A stretch of DNA of 14,873 nt from Pseudomonadota bacterium (lineage in GTDB: Bacteria > Myxococcota_A > Polyangia > Fen-1088). Where the stretch lies: contig JADGRD010000024.1 of NCBI GenBank assembly GCA_017881285.1, positions 1 to 14,873 of the forward strand, written 5' to 3'. Positions within the stretch are counted from its first letter, which is position 1. Each line of letters begins with the position of its first letter. Under the pieces are notes generated by a model, which was given only the letters and a program-made list of their open reading frames with translations, had not been told where the DNA came from and did not search any database. The position numbers and the translations under genes are program-made. This document shows positions 1 through 7,267 of the stretch, piece by piece.

Positions 1-410
1 CGGCGGCCGCCTTTCTCGCCGACGGCGTCACGCGCAGTGGGGACGAAACCGGGCTGCGGCTTATTCCCTGCTCGCTCTCCCTGCTCTATCGGGCCGATGG
101 CCTTCCCGGCCTGCGCGTGGTGCCGCTCATCCCATACGTCAAGGCCGGGCTCGACGGTGTGCTGTGGACGGCGACGAACACCGGCGACAGCGGTTCCCAA
201 ACCGGATTCTCGCTGGGCTGGCACGTCGCCGCCGGCACGATGCTCGGCCTGAACTTCCTGGCCGGTGGCGTCGTCCATCCCGGCGCGATCGCCGATCCCT
301 GTGCCCTTTTCTTCGAATGGGACTACGCCGCGATCGACGGCCTGGGCTTCGGCCACACCCTGCACGTCGGCGACAGCACCTGGTTCGCCGGCATCATGTT
401 CGATCTGTGA
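1..410 (+). CDS. C-terminal part of a probable outer-membrane beta-barrel protein (5' end outside window)
   Basis: The frame is open from base 3 and ends at TGA 408-410, so about 135 C-terminal residues are visible and the start lies upstream. The visible part alternates short hydrophobic/aromatic strands (VVPLIPYVKAGLDGVLW, SLGWHVAAGTMLGLNF, ALFFEWDYAAI, STWFAGIMFDL) with Gly/Asp/Ser-rich turns, which is the look of transmembrane beta strands. The motif of a long acidic/aromatic strand followed by a short final strand ending in a hydrophobic residue resembles small outer-membrane barrels common in myxobacteria. The family assignment is inference from strand pattern; I cannot name a substrate. 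It runs convergently towards the histidine kinase gene, with a 50-bp gap. Coding status is fairly certain, function moderate. Confidence 0.72.
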   Translation, partial: AAAFLADGVTRSGDETGLRLIPCSLSLLYRADGLPGLRVVPLIPYVKAGLDGVLWTATNTGDSGSQTGFSLGWHVAAGTMLGLNFLAGGVVHPGAIADPCALFFEWDYAAIDGLGFGHTLHVGDSTWFAGIMFDL

Positions 411-413
411 GGA

Positions 414-424
414 GGCGCAGCGCC
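414..424. terminator. Short GC palindrome in convergent gap (weak terminator candidate)
   Basis: GGCGCAGCGCC is a perfect dyad (GGCG stem, CAG loop, CGCC stem) lying four bases after the stop of the barrel gene and about 36 bases from the end of the kinase gene on the other strand. There is no T-tract, so a classical intrinsic terminator is not shown. The position between convergent genes is the main argument. Confidence 0.22.
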
Positions 425-460
425 GCCCATCGCGGGAAGCGACTCCAACGCGAAGATCAT

Positions 461-1768
461 TCAAGCACGTGGAAGCCGGACGACCATGCGTGTGCTCTGA
501 TCGGGAACGGAGGTTAGCTCGCAGGTTCCGCCGAGAGCTCGCGTCGTTCGCTCGACGATTGCGAGGCCGAGGCCGTGCCCCGGAACTTCCCGATCGGTCA
601 GCCCCCGGTAGAAGGGCTCGAAGGCGTGCTTCGCGCTTTCGGGGTCCATCCCGATGCCGTTGTCCTCGATGGCGATCTCGACAATCTGGCCGACGTCACG
701 GGTCTTGATGGAAATCTGCAACGGACGCGAGCGGGCGCGGAACTTGATCGCGTTGCCGATGAGGTTGCGCAGGATCTGGGACAGGACCCCTTCCGCGCAG
801 GCGACCTGACCCGCTTCCAGCCGAGTTGCCAGCTCGATGCCCTGAAGCTCCGCGCCCATCTCATCGATGATGCGCGCGATGACGATGGCGCTCGATGAAC
901 GTCCCTGCGGTGGGCGTCCCGAGGTCGACAGCGCCAGCATGTCGTCCACGACACGTGTCATGCGGTCGACCGCCCGGCGAATTCGCTGCGCCATCGCGGC
1001 GACGTTTTCCGGCAAGGCCGGAGCTTCGATGATGAGATCCGTGTAGCCACGGATCGGATTCATCGGGCTGCGCAGGTCGTGGGCCGCGCGACCGGCAAAG
1101 GCCTCCAGCTCCGCGTTCTGTTCGCGGAGAAACTGGACGCGCTCCAAGACCAGTCGACGCTGGCGAGACAGTACGCGCAGGAGCCAGCCAGAAATGACCG
1201 CCACGATGGCGAGCACGAACCCGCCGACGATGAGGTCGCTCACGAGGGCCTGGCGGTGCGCCGCCTGGGTGGCGGCCGAGGTGCCCTTTCCCTCGGCCGT
1301 ATTGATGGCCACCAGATCATCGAGGGACTTGTCGAGTGCTGCTTCGAGGTCGGGAGTTGGCCGCTGGCGGTTGCTAACGTCGATCTGAAGATGGCGGAGC
1401 AGATCCTGCAGGTGGAGCCACTCGTCCCGTTCTCCTTGCGAGGTCACAGCAATAGGATCGTAGCTGAGGGAATCCTCCGCTATCGCCCGCTTCCATCGCT
1501 CGATTTCAAGGGGCGCGTCCGTCGCAGCCAGGTGCTTGGCGTGGAGCCTGATCGCATCGAGCAAGACGATCGAGCGCTGCGTGTTCTCGATGATGTCGGT
1601 GGTCTTGCGCGACTCTTCCTCCGAGAAATGCACGTCGAGCCCGATCATCCCGATAATGAGCAGTGTCACCAGCCCAAGGCCAACAATCACGGGCCAGCCG
1701 CTGAGCGACTCGGTCCTTGCATTCTCGCTACTCAACGAGTTGCTCCATCGAAGTCCTGTCGGTCCCAC
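461..1768 (-). CDS. Membrane-bound sensor histidine kinase
   Basis: Predicted 435-residue kinase that autophosphorylates on His and would pass the phosphate to the adjacent response regulator. In order: a short cytoplasmic N-terminus; TM1 about 26-45 (VIVGLGLVTLLIIGMIGLDV); a mostly helical periplasmic domain about 46-175, like CHASE3/four-helix-bundle sensors; TM2 about 179-198; a short coiled coil; HisKA with AAHDLRSPMNPI (His about 230); N box NLIGNAIKF; G1 DNGIGMDP; F box FEPFYRG; G2 GHGLGLAIV. All catalytic boxes are intact. The start chosen is GTG 1768, with GGAG five bases upstream. TTG 1735, also with GGAG at seven bases, is a real alternative giving MSSENARTES. The frame stays open to 1915, but that would overlap the activator gene. 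The gene is divergent from the sigma-54 activator, so they are almost certainly partners. The signal sensed is unknown. Confidence 0.93.
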   Translation of the reverse strand: MGPTGLRWSNSLSSENARTESLSGWPVIVGLGLVTLLIIGMIGLDVHFSEEESRKTTDIIENTQRSIVLLDAIRLHAKHLAATDAPLEIERWKRAIAEDSLSYDPIAVTSQGERDEWLHLQDLLRHLQIDVSNRQRPTPDLEAALDKSLDDLVAINTAEGKGTSAATQAAHRQALVSDLIVGGFVLAIVAVISGWLLRVLSRQRRLVLERVQFLREQNAELEAFAGRAAHDLRSPMNPIRGYTDLIIEAPALPENVAAMAQRIRRAVDRMTRVVDDMLALSTSGRPPQGRSSSAIVIARIIDEMGAELQGIELATRLEAGQVACAEGVLSQILRNLIGNAIKFRARSRPLQISIKTRDVGQIVEIAIEDNGIGMDPESAKHAFEPFYRGLTDREVPGHGLGLAIVERTTRALGGTCELTSVPDQSTRMVVRLPRA

Positions 1769-1794
1769 TCGGTCTCCATGATAGTCTTGCCGGC

Positions 1795-3156
<1,362 letters not shown>

Positions 3157-3163
3157 CAGCGAG

Positions 3164-3174
3164 CGCGGGCCGCG
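3164..3174. terminator. Short GC palindrome between convergent genes (weak terminator candidate)
   Basis: CGCGGGCCGCG (CGCG stem, GGC loop) sits in the 34-bp gap between the activator stop at 3156 and the stop of the receiver gene at 3191. It has no T-tract. It mirrors the dyad at 414-424, which also lies in a convergent gap. Confidence 0.2.
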
Positions 3175-3190
3175 TCCACGCCTGCGGCAA

Positions 3191-3631
3191 TCACGATAAC
3201 TGCTGCCCGATCATCAGATCGTGAGCTGCCGCGCGCAACTCGGAGATCCCGAACGGCTTGTGCAGCAACTTGGCGTTGCCCAGGCGATCGACCGTGGCAT
3301 CGAGATCGGGACGCGTGAGCCCGGTGATGAGCAGGACGGGCGTCATGACGTCCGCCCGCCGGGCGGATCGCAGAATGGCAAGCCCCTCGATCCACGGCAT
3401 CAGGACGTCGGTCACCACCAGGTCGAACGGGTCGTTTTCCAGGAGAAGCTGCACCAGCTCCACCCCGTTGGTCGCCTCGCGGATCTCGGTCACGGGGCTG
3501 CCCAGCGCCAGCCGCAGCAGCGCCAAACTGTCGGGGTCGTCGTCGGCGATGGCGATCCTCGAAACCTGTAACGGCGCTGACGCCGCGAGCTCGCCCCGTA
3601 TCGACTCACGATTGTCTGAAGCGTTCATCAT
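3191..3631 (-). CDS. Single-domain response regulator (stand-alone receiver)
   Basis: 146 residues consisting of a ~20-residue leader and one receiver domain with no output domain. Visible landmarks are the acidic triad D30-D31-D32 (IAIADDDPDS), phospho-acceptor D75 (DLVVTDVLMP), T103 (LLITGL) and K125 (LLHKPFG). The start is ATG 3631, immediately followed by a second ATG, because GGGAGG lies six bases upstream; the frame is open to 3787 but that region is promoter. Stand-alone receivers usually act as phosphate shuttles, sinks or protein-binding switches; which applies here is unknown. The gene converges on the sigma-54 activator (34-bp gap) and diverges from the 189-residue protein gene. 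A sigma-54-like sequence at 3668-3683 lies upstream. It could share the neighbouring kinase as phosphodonor (inference). Confidence 0.9.
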   Translation of the reverse strand: MMNASDNRESIRGELAASAPLQVSRIAIADDDPDSLALLRLALGSPVTEIREATNGVELVQLLLENDPFDLVVTDVLMPWIEGLAILRSARRADVMTPVLLITGLTRPDLDATVDRLGNAKLLHKPFGISELRAAAHDLMIGQQLS

Positions 3632-3637
3632 GAGAAT

Positions 3638-3643
3638 CCTCCC
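3638..3643 (-). promoter_or_regulatory. Ribosome binding site GGGAGG deciding the receiver start
   Basis: Read on the minus strand, AAGGGAGGA is followed six bases later by ATGATG (first ATG at 3631). This fixes the start within a frame that is otherwise open for another 52 codons. Confidence 0.8.
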
Positions 3644-3653
3644 TTGGATCGTG

Positions 3654-3690
3654 CCAGGCAAGGACGTTGCATCCGCCGTGCCGTGCCTGG
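3654..3690. promoter_or_regulatory. Inverted repeat CCAGGCA-N23-TGCCTGG, candidate activator/operator site
   Basis: CCAGGCA (3654-3660) and TGCCTGG (3684-3690) are exact inverted 7-mers. With flanks, 10 of 13 positions pair (GTGCCAGGCAAGG against CCGTGCCTGGAGC). The left arm is itself a small dyad, TGCCAGGCA (3652-3660). The element is about 70-110 bases upstream of the predicted start of the promoter at 3736, where NtrC-type activators usually bind. It also overlaps the candidate minus-strand promoter. That the neighbouring activator binds here is inference only. Confidence 0.35.
3668..3683 (-). promoter_or_regulatory. Candidate sigma-54 promoter for the single-domain receiver
   Basis: Minus strand reads CGGCACG-GCGG-ATGCA. 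The invariant GG and GC dinucleotides are present with the required 10 bases between them, and GGCACG and TGCA match the consensus. The mismatches are T to C before GG and one T to A in the -12 box. Transcription would begin near 3657, leaving a ~26-base leader with a strong ribosome site before ATG 3631. Confidence 0.45.
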
Positions 3691-3735
3691 AGCCCCTTGC
3701 CGTCGTGACCGCCGCGCTGTCGCCAGCGCGCCTCC

Positions 3736-3751
3736 TGGCACCGTCCTTGCT
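3736..3751 (+). promoter_or_regulatory. Sigma-54 (-24/-12) promoter, near-perfect consensus
   Basis: TGGCAC-CGTCC-TTGCT matches the established sigma-54 consensus TGGCACG-N4-TTGCW at every position except the G after TGGCAC. GG is at 3737-3738 and GC at 3749-3750, the exact spacing required. The predicted start of transcription is near 3762, giving a ~24-base leader that contains the AGGAGG site at 3774 and then ATG 3786. A sigma-54 activator gene lies just upstream of this region. Confidence 0.82.
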
Positions 3752-3773
3752 CCTTTGGGGGTTGGTCCTCGAA

Positions 3774-3779
3774 AGGAGG
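3774..3779 (+). promoter_or_regulatory. Ribosome binding site AGGAGG deciding the start of the 189-residue protein
   Basis: A perfect AGGAGG six bases before ATG 3786. The same frame is open from 3258, but that upstream part is antisense to the receiver gene and then non-coding; this site and the promoter at 3736 decide the start. Confidence 0.85.
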
Positions 3780-3785
3780 AGACTC

Positions 3786-4355
3786 ATGTTGACTCAATTC
3801 GTTCTGATTGCGTTGCTGCGGGCCCAGAGTGGCTCGCCGGAACATAGTTGGGATGTTCCGGGCGTCGAAGTCGATGACAACATCCCCGAGGTGTTCCTCG
3901 TTTCCGGCAAGCAGCGAGGGAAGTGTTCCCGCCCCGGTCTGGTCTGCCTCTCGCCAGGTGGCAGTGCCACCTTGGAGGGCATCGAGATGCGGGAAACGGC
4001 GGCACCCATCATCGTACTGGCACGCGGTCCGCAGCTCGCAGCCGTCGGTGCCGTGCACAAGCCCGATCCGAATCAGCCCTGGCAAGTCGAGATGGTCGCG
4101 AACTTCAAGGGACGCTCGGCGTCCGGCCCCATCGTCGTGGCCATCCTGGACAGCGAAAGTCCGGAGGCCTTGCAGAATCATGAGGCGCTCGTAGTGTGGG
4201 ACGTGAACATGCAGCCGGGCGGCAGTCTGGGAATGCGTTTCCTGCTCACTGCCGAATCAGGATTTCGGCCGTCTCACAGCTACCTGCTGCGCGTGGTGCA
4301 GCGGCAAGATAAGATCGAGAAGATCCTGGCCGAAGGCGAATTCCATCTCGAGTGA
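3786..4355 (+). CDS. Protein of unknown function (189 aa), sigma-54-controlled
   Basis: I do not recognise this protein. It has 189 residues and a weakly hydrophobic N-terminus (LTQFVLIALL) too short and too poorly followed by a cleavage site to call a signal peptide; cytoplasmic or exported are both possible. The rest alternates short beta strands (PIIVLARG, WQVEMVANFKG, GPIVVAILD, ALVVWDVNM, MRFLLTAESG, SYLLRVVQ) and ends in a strand (LAEGEFHLE), suggesting a compact, possibly immunoglobulin-like beta fold. Two Cys (in GKCSRPGLVCLSPGG, near residues 46 and 53) could form a disulfide if exported. Translation signals are excellent and a near-perfect sigma-54 promoter lies 35 bases upstream of the start, so it is very likely a real, strongly regulated gene. 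The promoter region is shared with the divergent receiver gene, which suggests a joint role. Confidence 0.85.
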   Translation: MLTQFVLIALLRAQSGSPEHSWDVPGVEVDDNIPEVFLVSGKQRGKCSRPGLVCLSPGGSATLEGIEMRETAAPIIVLARGPQLAAVGAVHKPDPNQPWQVEMVANFKGRSASGPIVVAILDSESPEALQNHEALVVWDVNMQPGGSLGMRFLLTAESGFRPSHSYLLRVVQRQDKIEKILAEGEFHLE

Positions 4356-4854
4356 CGATCCCAAACGCGCAGGCTTGGCGGATGTTTTTCCGATCTTCAT
4401 GCGACAATCTGCCGCACCCGTAGCGACAAGGTGACGCGGCTATCTCGGCCAAAGTGACGACCTGTCCGTCGGCTCGAGTCTGGAATTCTGGGCGGTTCGG
4501 AGAAGACGCCGGGGGGATGTCCTGGCGCTAGTTTTGCATCTGTGTGCCTCCGGAAACCCGAACGGTGATTCGGAATGGCGAAGCAACCAACGCACGGTCT
4601 TTCCCAATGGTCCATCCTGGCCATGTTTCGTCGCTTCAGCGGATCCGCTGGTCGCCTCTCGATCCCTGCGAACAGCAATGGTGCCTCGCTTGTGGCGTCG
4701 TCAGCGCCAGACGTGCGCCGCGAGGGCGGCGCCCACGATTCCCCGGCGCCGAGGCGTCCGCGCCGTCGCAGGGAGTGGGACGAGTAGAGAAGAATCTATC
4801 CGGGCCTGCCCATCACGGATCTTTGCCGTGACGTGCTCCAGCCGCGGAGTGCTT
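4356..4854. other. ~500-bp intergenic stretch without a supportable gene
   Basis: This stretch lies between the 3' ends of two convergent genes. Open frames are present (for example ATG 4575 to TAG 4787), but they lack ribosome sites, are rich in Arg/Pro/Ser and show no recognisable fold. Base composition is slightly more AT-rich and uneven than in the coding neighbours. The only structure seen is a small hairpin at 4813-4831. It may hold terminators for both genes or decayed coding sequence. Confidence 0.55.
4813..4831. terminator. Hairpin TCACGG-N7-CCGTGA after the lipoprotein gene
   Basis: A perfect 6-bp inverted repeat with a 7-base loop, 24 bases beyond the lipoprotein stop when read on the minus strand. 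No T-run follows, so an intrinsic terminator is only a possibility. Confidence 0.3.
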
Positions 4855-5721
4855 CTACGGCTCGGCCAGCTTGCGGATGGAGTCGGCGTCGACGCTCATG
4901 CTCGTGTCCCAGCCGCGGCAAGGAACGCCGGGGATCTCGGTTCCCAGCTTGGCCACGAACGTCTTGAGGGCGCCGTCGATATCCTGCCCTCGCTGGGTCA
5001 CGTCCACCTGGCCGATCAGCTGATGGCGGCGCACCGAATAGAGAAACGCGGTTAGCTCCCAGGATCCCGGCTCGCCCTTGGGATGCGGGGCGGAAGTCGC
5101 CGGCGGTCTCCGGCCACCCATGCCGCCGCGGCCCATGCCACCACCTCGGCCCATGCCACGTCCTGCCCCTGGATCGGCGATAGGCCGTGCCCCCGGGCCG
5201 CCGTCGTTGCCCGAGCCCGGGGGCGTCCGCTCTTGCGCCGGCTTGGACGTCTTCACCACCTCGGGCGCTGGCCGCGCGGGCTGTCCGTTGATGGCAACGA
5301 ACAGGATGGTGCCACCCTTGGCGAGCGGAGCGAACTTATCGAGCAGGTCCTCGGAGACGCCGTCCTCTTTGGTGTAGTCATCGACCGCGGACGTGAGCTC
5401 GGGATTCGCCGCGACGAAGTCGTTCGTGTAGACAGCCTCGCAAATGCCCTGGCTGAAAGGCGCCGAGAGTGCGGCGCCGAATTCTTCCCAGAATTCCGGG
5501 CTCATGTGGCCGTTGCGAAAGATGCCAAAGACCGACACCGTTTCCGGCTTGGTGGTGCCGGGGACCCGCGCGACGCTTGGCTGTGGCTGGACTTCCCCGG
5601 GTGTCGCACAGGCGACGAAAGCACCTGTCCCCAGCAGGGCGCAGGTGATGGCTCGTATCGCTCGGGCGACGAAGTCGAGGTCGCAAGGCCTTGGAAAGCT
5701 CACGGCTGCGAGTCGAAACAT
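4855..5721 (-). CDS. Putative lipoprotein with Gly/Arg/Met-rich low-complexity insert
   Basis: I do not recognise the family. 288 residues from ATG 5721. The N-terminus has Arg residues, a hydrophobic segment (AITCALLGTGAFVA) and a Cys at about 38 followed by ATPGE, which reads as a type II signal peptide with a slightly unusual lipobox (F-V-A-C). An N-terminal domain about 60-145 (FGIFRNGHMSPEFWEEFG, then ICEAVYTNDFV, ending GGTILFVAING) is followed by a Pro/Gly-rich linker with GRGMGRGGGMGRGGMGGRR at about 188-205. A C-terminal domain (ELTAFLYSVRRHQLIGQVDV, then TFVAKLGTEIPGVPCRGW) follows. The linker probably tethers two folded parts. The frame extends to GTG 5808 but those residues destroy the signal peptide. 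The gene diverges from the TolC gene across a 192-bp region, so it may share regulation with the pump; a physical link is speculation. Confidence 0.85.
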   Translation of the reverse strand: MFRLAAVSFPRPCDLDFVARAIRAITCALLGTGAFVACATPGEVQPQPSVARVPGTTKPETVSVFGIFRNGHMSPEFWEEFGAALSAPFSQGICEAVYTNDFVAANPELTSAVDDYTKEDGVSEDLLDKFAPLAKGGTILFVAINGQPARPAPEVVKTSKPAQERTPPGSGNDGGPGARPIADPGAGRGMGRGGGMGRGGMGGRRPPATSAPHPKGEPGSWELTAFLYSVRRHQLIGQVDVTQRGQDIDGALKTFVAKLGTEIPGVPCRGWDTSMSVDADSIRKLAEP

Positions 5722-5802
5722 TCGGTGCCGCGGGTCCCTCGTCAAGCAGGAAGCACGCGTCTTGTGTAAAGTTATGTTTCTCCGGGTCGCAGGTTTTGTG
5801 AT

Positions 5803-5818
5803 GGGCACCTATCATGCA
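5803..5818 (+). promoter_or_regulatory. Candidate sigma-54 promoter for the efflux operon
   Basis: GGGCACC-TATC-ATGCA carries GG (5804-5805) and GC (5816-5817) at the exact -24/-12 spacing and matches GGCAC and TGCA. T before GG is replaced by G, and the -12 box has ATGC for TTGC, the same deviation as in the site at 3668. The predicted transcription start is near 5829, leaving an ~85-base leader before ATG 5914. An imperfect dyad, TGATGGGCACCTATCA (5799-5814), overlaps it and could be a protein site or chance. Confidence 0.45.
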
Positions 5819-5913
5819 GAGGTGTCGTGCCTGTTCGCCCATTCGGCCCTTCGCCTGCAGATGCCGGCGGCCATTCCCCCGCCCTCCCTCGCGCTGTTGT
5901 ATCGTTCGTTGCC

Positions 5914-7242
5914 ATGAAAAAGCGATTGCTCTTTTCACACTGTGCGTTTCCTGCACTGGTTCTTCTCGCGGTCTCCGCCTTCGGCAATGAGGCGGGTGCC
6001 GCAACCACAAGACAGAGCCTCACGCTCGAGACCGCCATCGACCTGGCCTTGCGTTCGCACCCGTCGGAGGCCCAGGCCCGCGCCGCCGTGGACGTGGCCT
6101 CGGCGCGGATCGAGGAGAGCCGCGCGCCGTATCTGCCGCAGGTGGTGGGCACGGGAGAGTACCAGCGGATGACCGCCAACCCCACGCACCGGCCGAATAC
6201 GCCCCAGCTTGGCTCCCAATCCTGGACGCAAACCTACGATTACTTCACTCTCGGCGGCACGGTTTCCCAGCTCATCTATGATTTCGGACAGACCTCGGGT
6301 CGCTGGAGCTCCGCCGAGGCCAGCGAGGCCGCCGCCGCCCACAACGAGCACGCCGTGCAGGTGCAAATCATCACCAACGTGCGCAAGGCCTACTTCCAAG
6401 CGCGCGCGCTGCGAGATTTGATCGGAGTCGCCGCCGACGCCGTGGCCAACCAGGAGATGCACTTGAAGCAAATCGAAGAGATGGTCGGCGCGGGCATGCG
6501 GCCGGAGATCGATCGGGTCACGGGCGAGACCAGCCTGGCCAACGCGCAGGTGCAGCTCATCAGCGCGCAGAACGCCTACGATCTGGCCTGCGCCACCTTC
6601 AATCAAACCATCGGCCAGTCCACGGCTACAAGCTACGAGCCCGGCACCGACGACATGCCGCCACTGCTCGACGAGGACGCGCCCCTCGAGCGATTGCTCG
6701 AATCCGCGCTGCACGACCGCCCCGAGCTGGCGAGCTTCGCCAAGCAGCGTCTGGCTCAAGAGAAGTTGATTTCAGCCGCACGAGGCGGCTACGGCCCCAA
6801 TCTGCAGGCCCAGGCGAGCCTCGCCGGCACCGGCGTGGCGCTCGACAACCTCGCCCCTAACTGGTGGGTGGGCGGGCTGCTGACCTGGCCGATCTACTCG
6901 GGCGGGTTGGTCACGGGTCAGGTCGCCGAGGCCCAGGCCACCCTGCGCTCCATCAGCGCGCAGGAGGACGCCTTTCGCCTGCAGGTCCGCATCGACGTGG
7001 AGCAGGCCGCGCTGGCGGTCCGGGCCGCGCGCGCGACCCTTGGCGCGGCTTCGTTGGCCCTCGAAAACGCCAAGAAGCAGTTGCAGCTCGCGGAATCGCG
7101 CTATGCCGCCGGCATGGGCGGGGTCATCGAGCTGTCCGACGCACAGGTGACCCAGACGCAGACGGCTGCCCAGGAGATCAATGCGCGCTTCTCGCTGGCC
7201 AGTGCCCGCGCCGCGCTGCTGGGCGCGCTCGGCAGGCGATGA
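5914..7242 (+). CDS. TolC-family outer-membrane efflux channel
   Basis: 442 residues. The start is ATG 5914: it begins MKKRLLFSHC and continues as a signal peptide likely cleaved after NEAGA (about residue 29); upstream in-frame residues would be out of place, though no clear Shine-Dalgarno is seen. The mature part has the OEP-family repeat layout: a first helical hairpin opening with SLTLETAIDLALRSHP, a strand with YFTLGGTVSQLIYDFGQTSG, long coiled-coil helices, then the second copy with NWWVGGLLTWPIYSGG and the matching helices. There is no N-terminal lipobox Cys, so it is TolC-like rather than a lipoprotein of the OprM type. It forms a trimeric outer-membrane and periplasmic tunnel for the pump encoded next. 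It is the first gene of the operon, 25 bp before the fusion protein; the candidate promoter is at 5803. Confidence 0.94.
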   Translation: MKKRLLFSHCAFPALVLLAVSAFGNEAGAATTRQSLTLETAIDLALRSHPSEAQARAAVDVASARIEESRAPYLPQVVGTGEYQRMTANPTHRPNTPQLGSQSWTQTYDYFTLGGTVSQLIYDFGQTSGRWSSAEASEAAAAHNEHAVQVQIITNVRKAYFQARALRDLIGVAADAVANQEMHLKQIEEMVGAGMRPEIDRVTGETSLANAQVQLISAQNAYDLACATFNQTIGQSTATSYEPGTDDMPPLLDEDAPLERLLESALHDRPELASFAKQRLAQEKLISAARGGYGPNLQAQASLAGTGVALDNLAPNWWVGGLLTWPIYSGGLVTGQVAEAQATLRSISAQEDAFRLQVRIDVEQAALAVRAARATLGAASLALENAKKQLQLAESRYAAGMGGVIELSDAQVTQTQTAAQEINARFSLASARAALLGALGRR

Positions 7243-7267
7243 CACAATGGATGTCGAAAGGACCACG

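Noticed and set aside
4575..4787. 70-codon frame starting MAKQPTHGLSQW
   Set aside because: No ribosome site, an Arg/Pro-rich second half, no recognisable fold and no conserved context. It was kept only as part of the non-coding stretch.
5794..5830. Sigma-70-like boxes (TTGTGA, TATCAT) upstream of the TolC gene
   Set aside because: The spacing between the boxes is about 8 bases rather than about 17, so they do not form a promoter.
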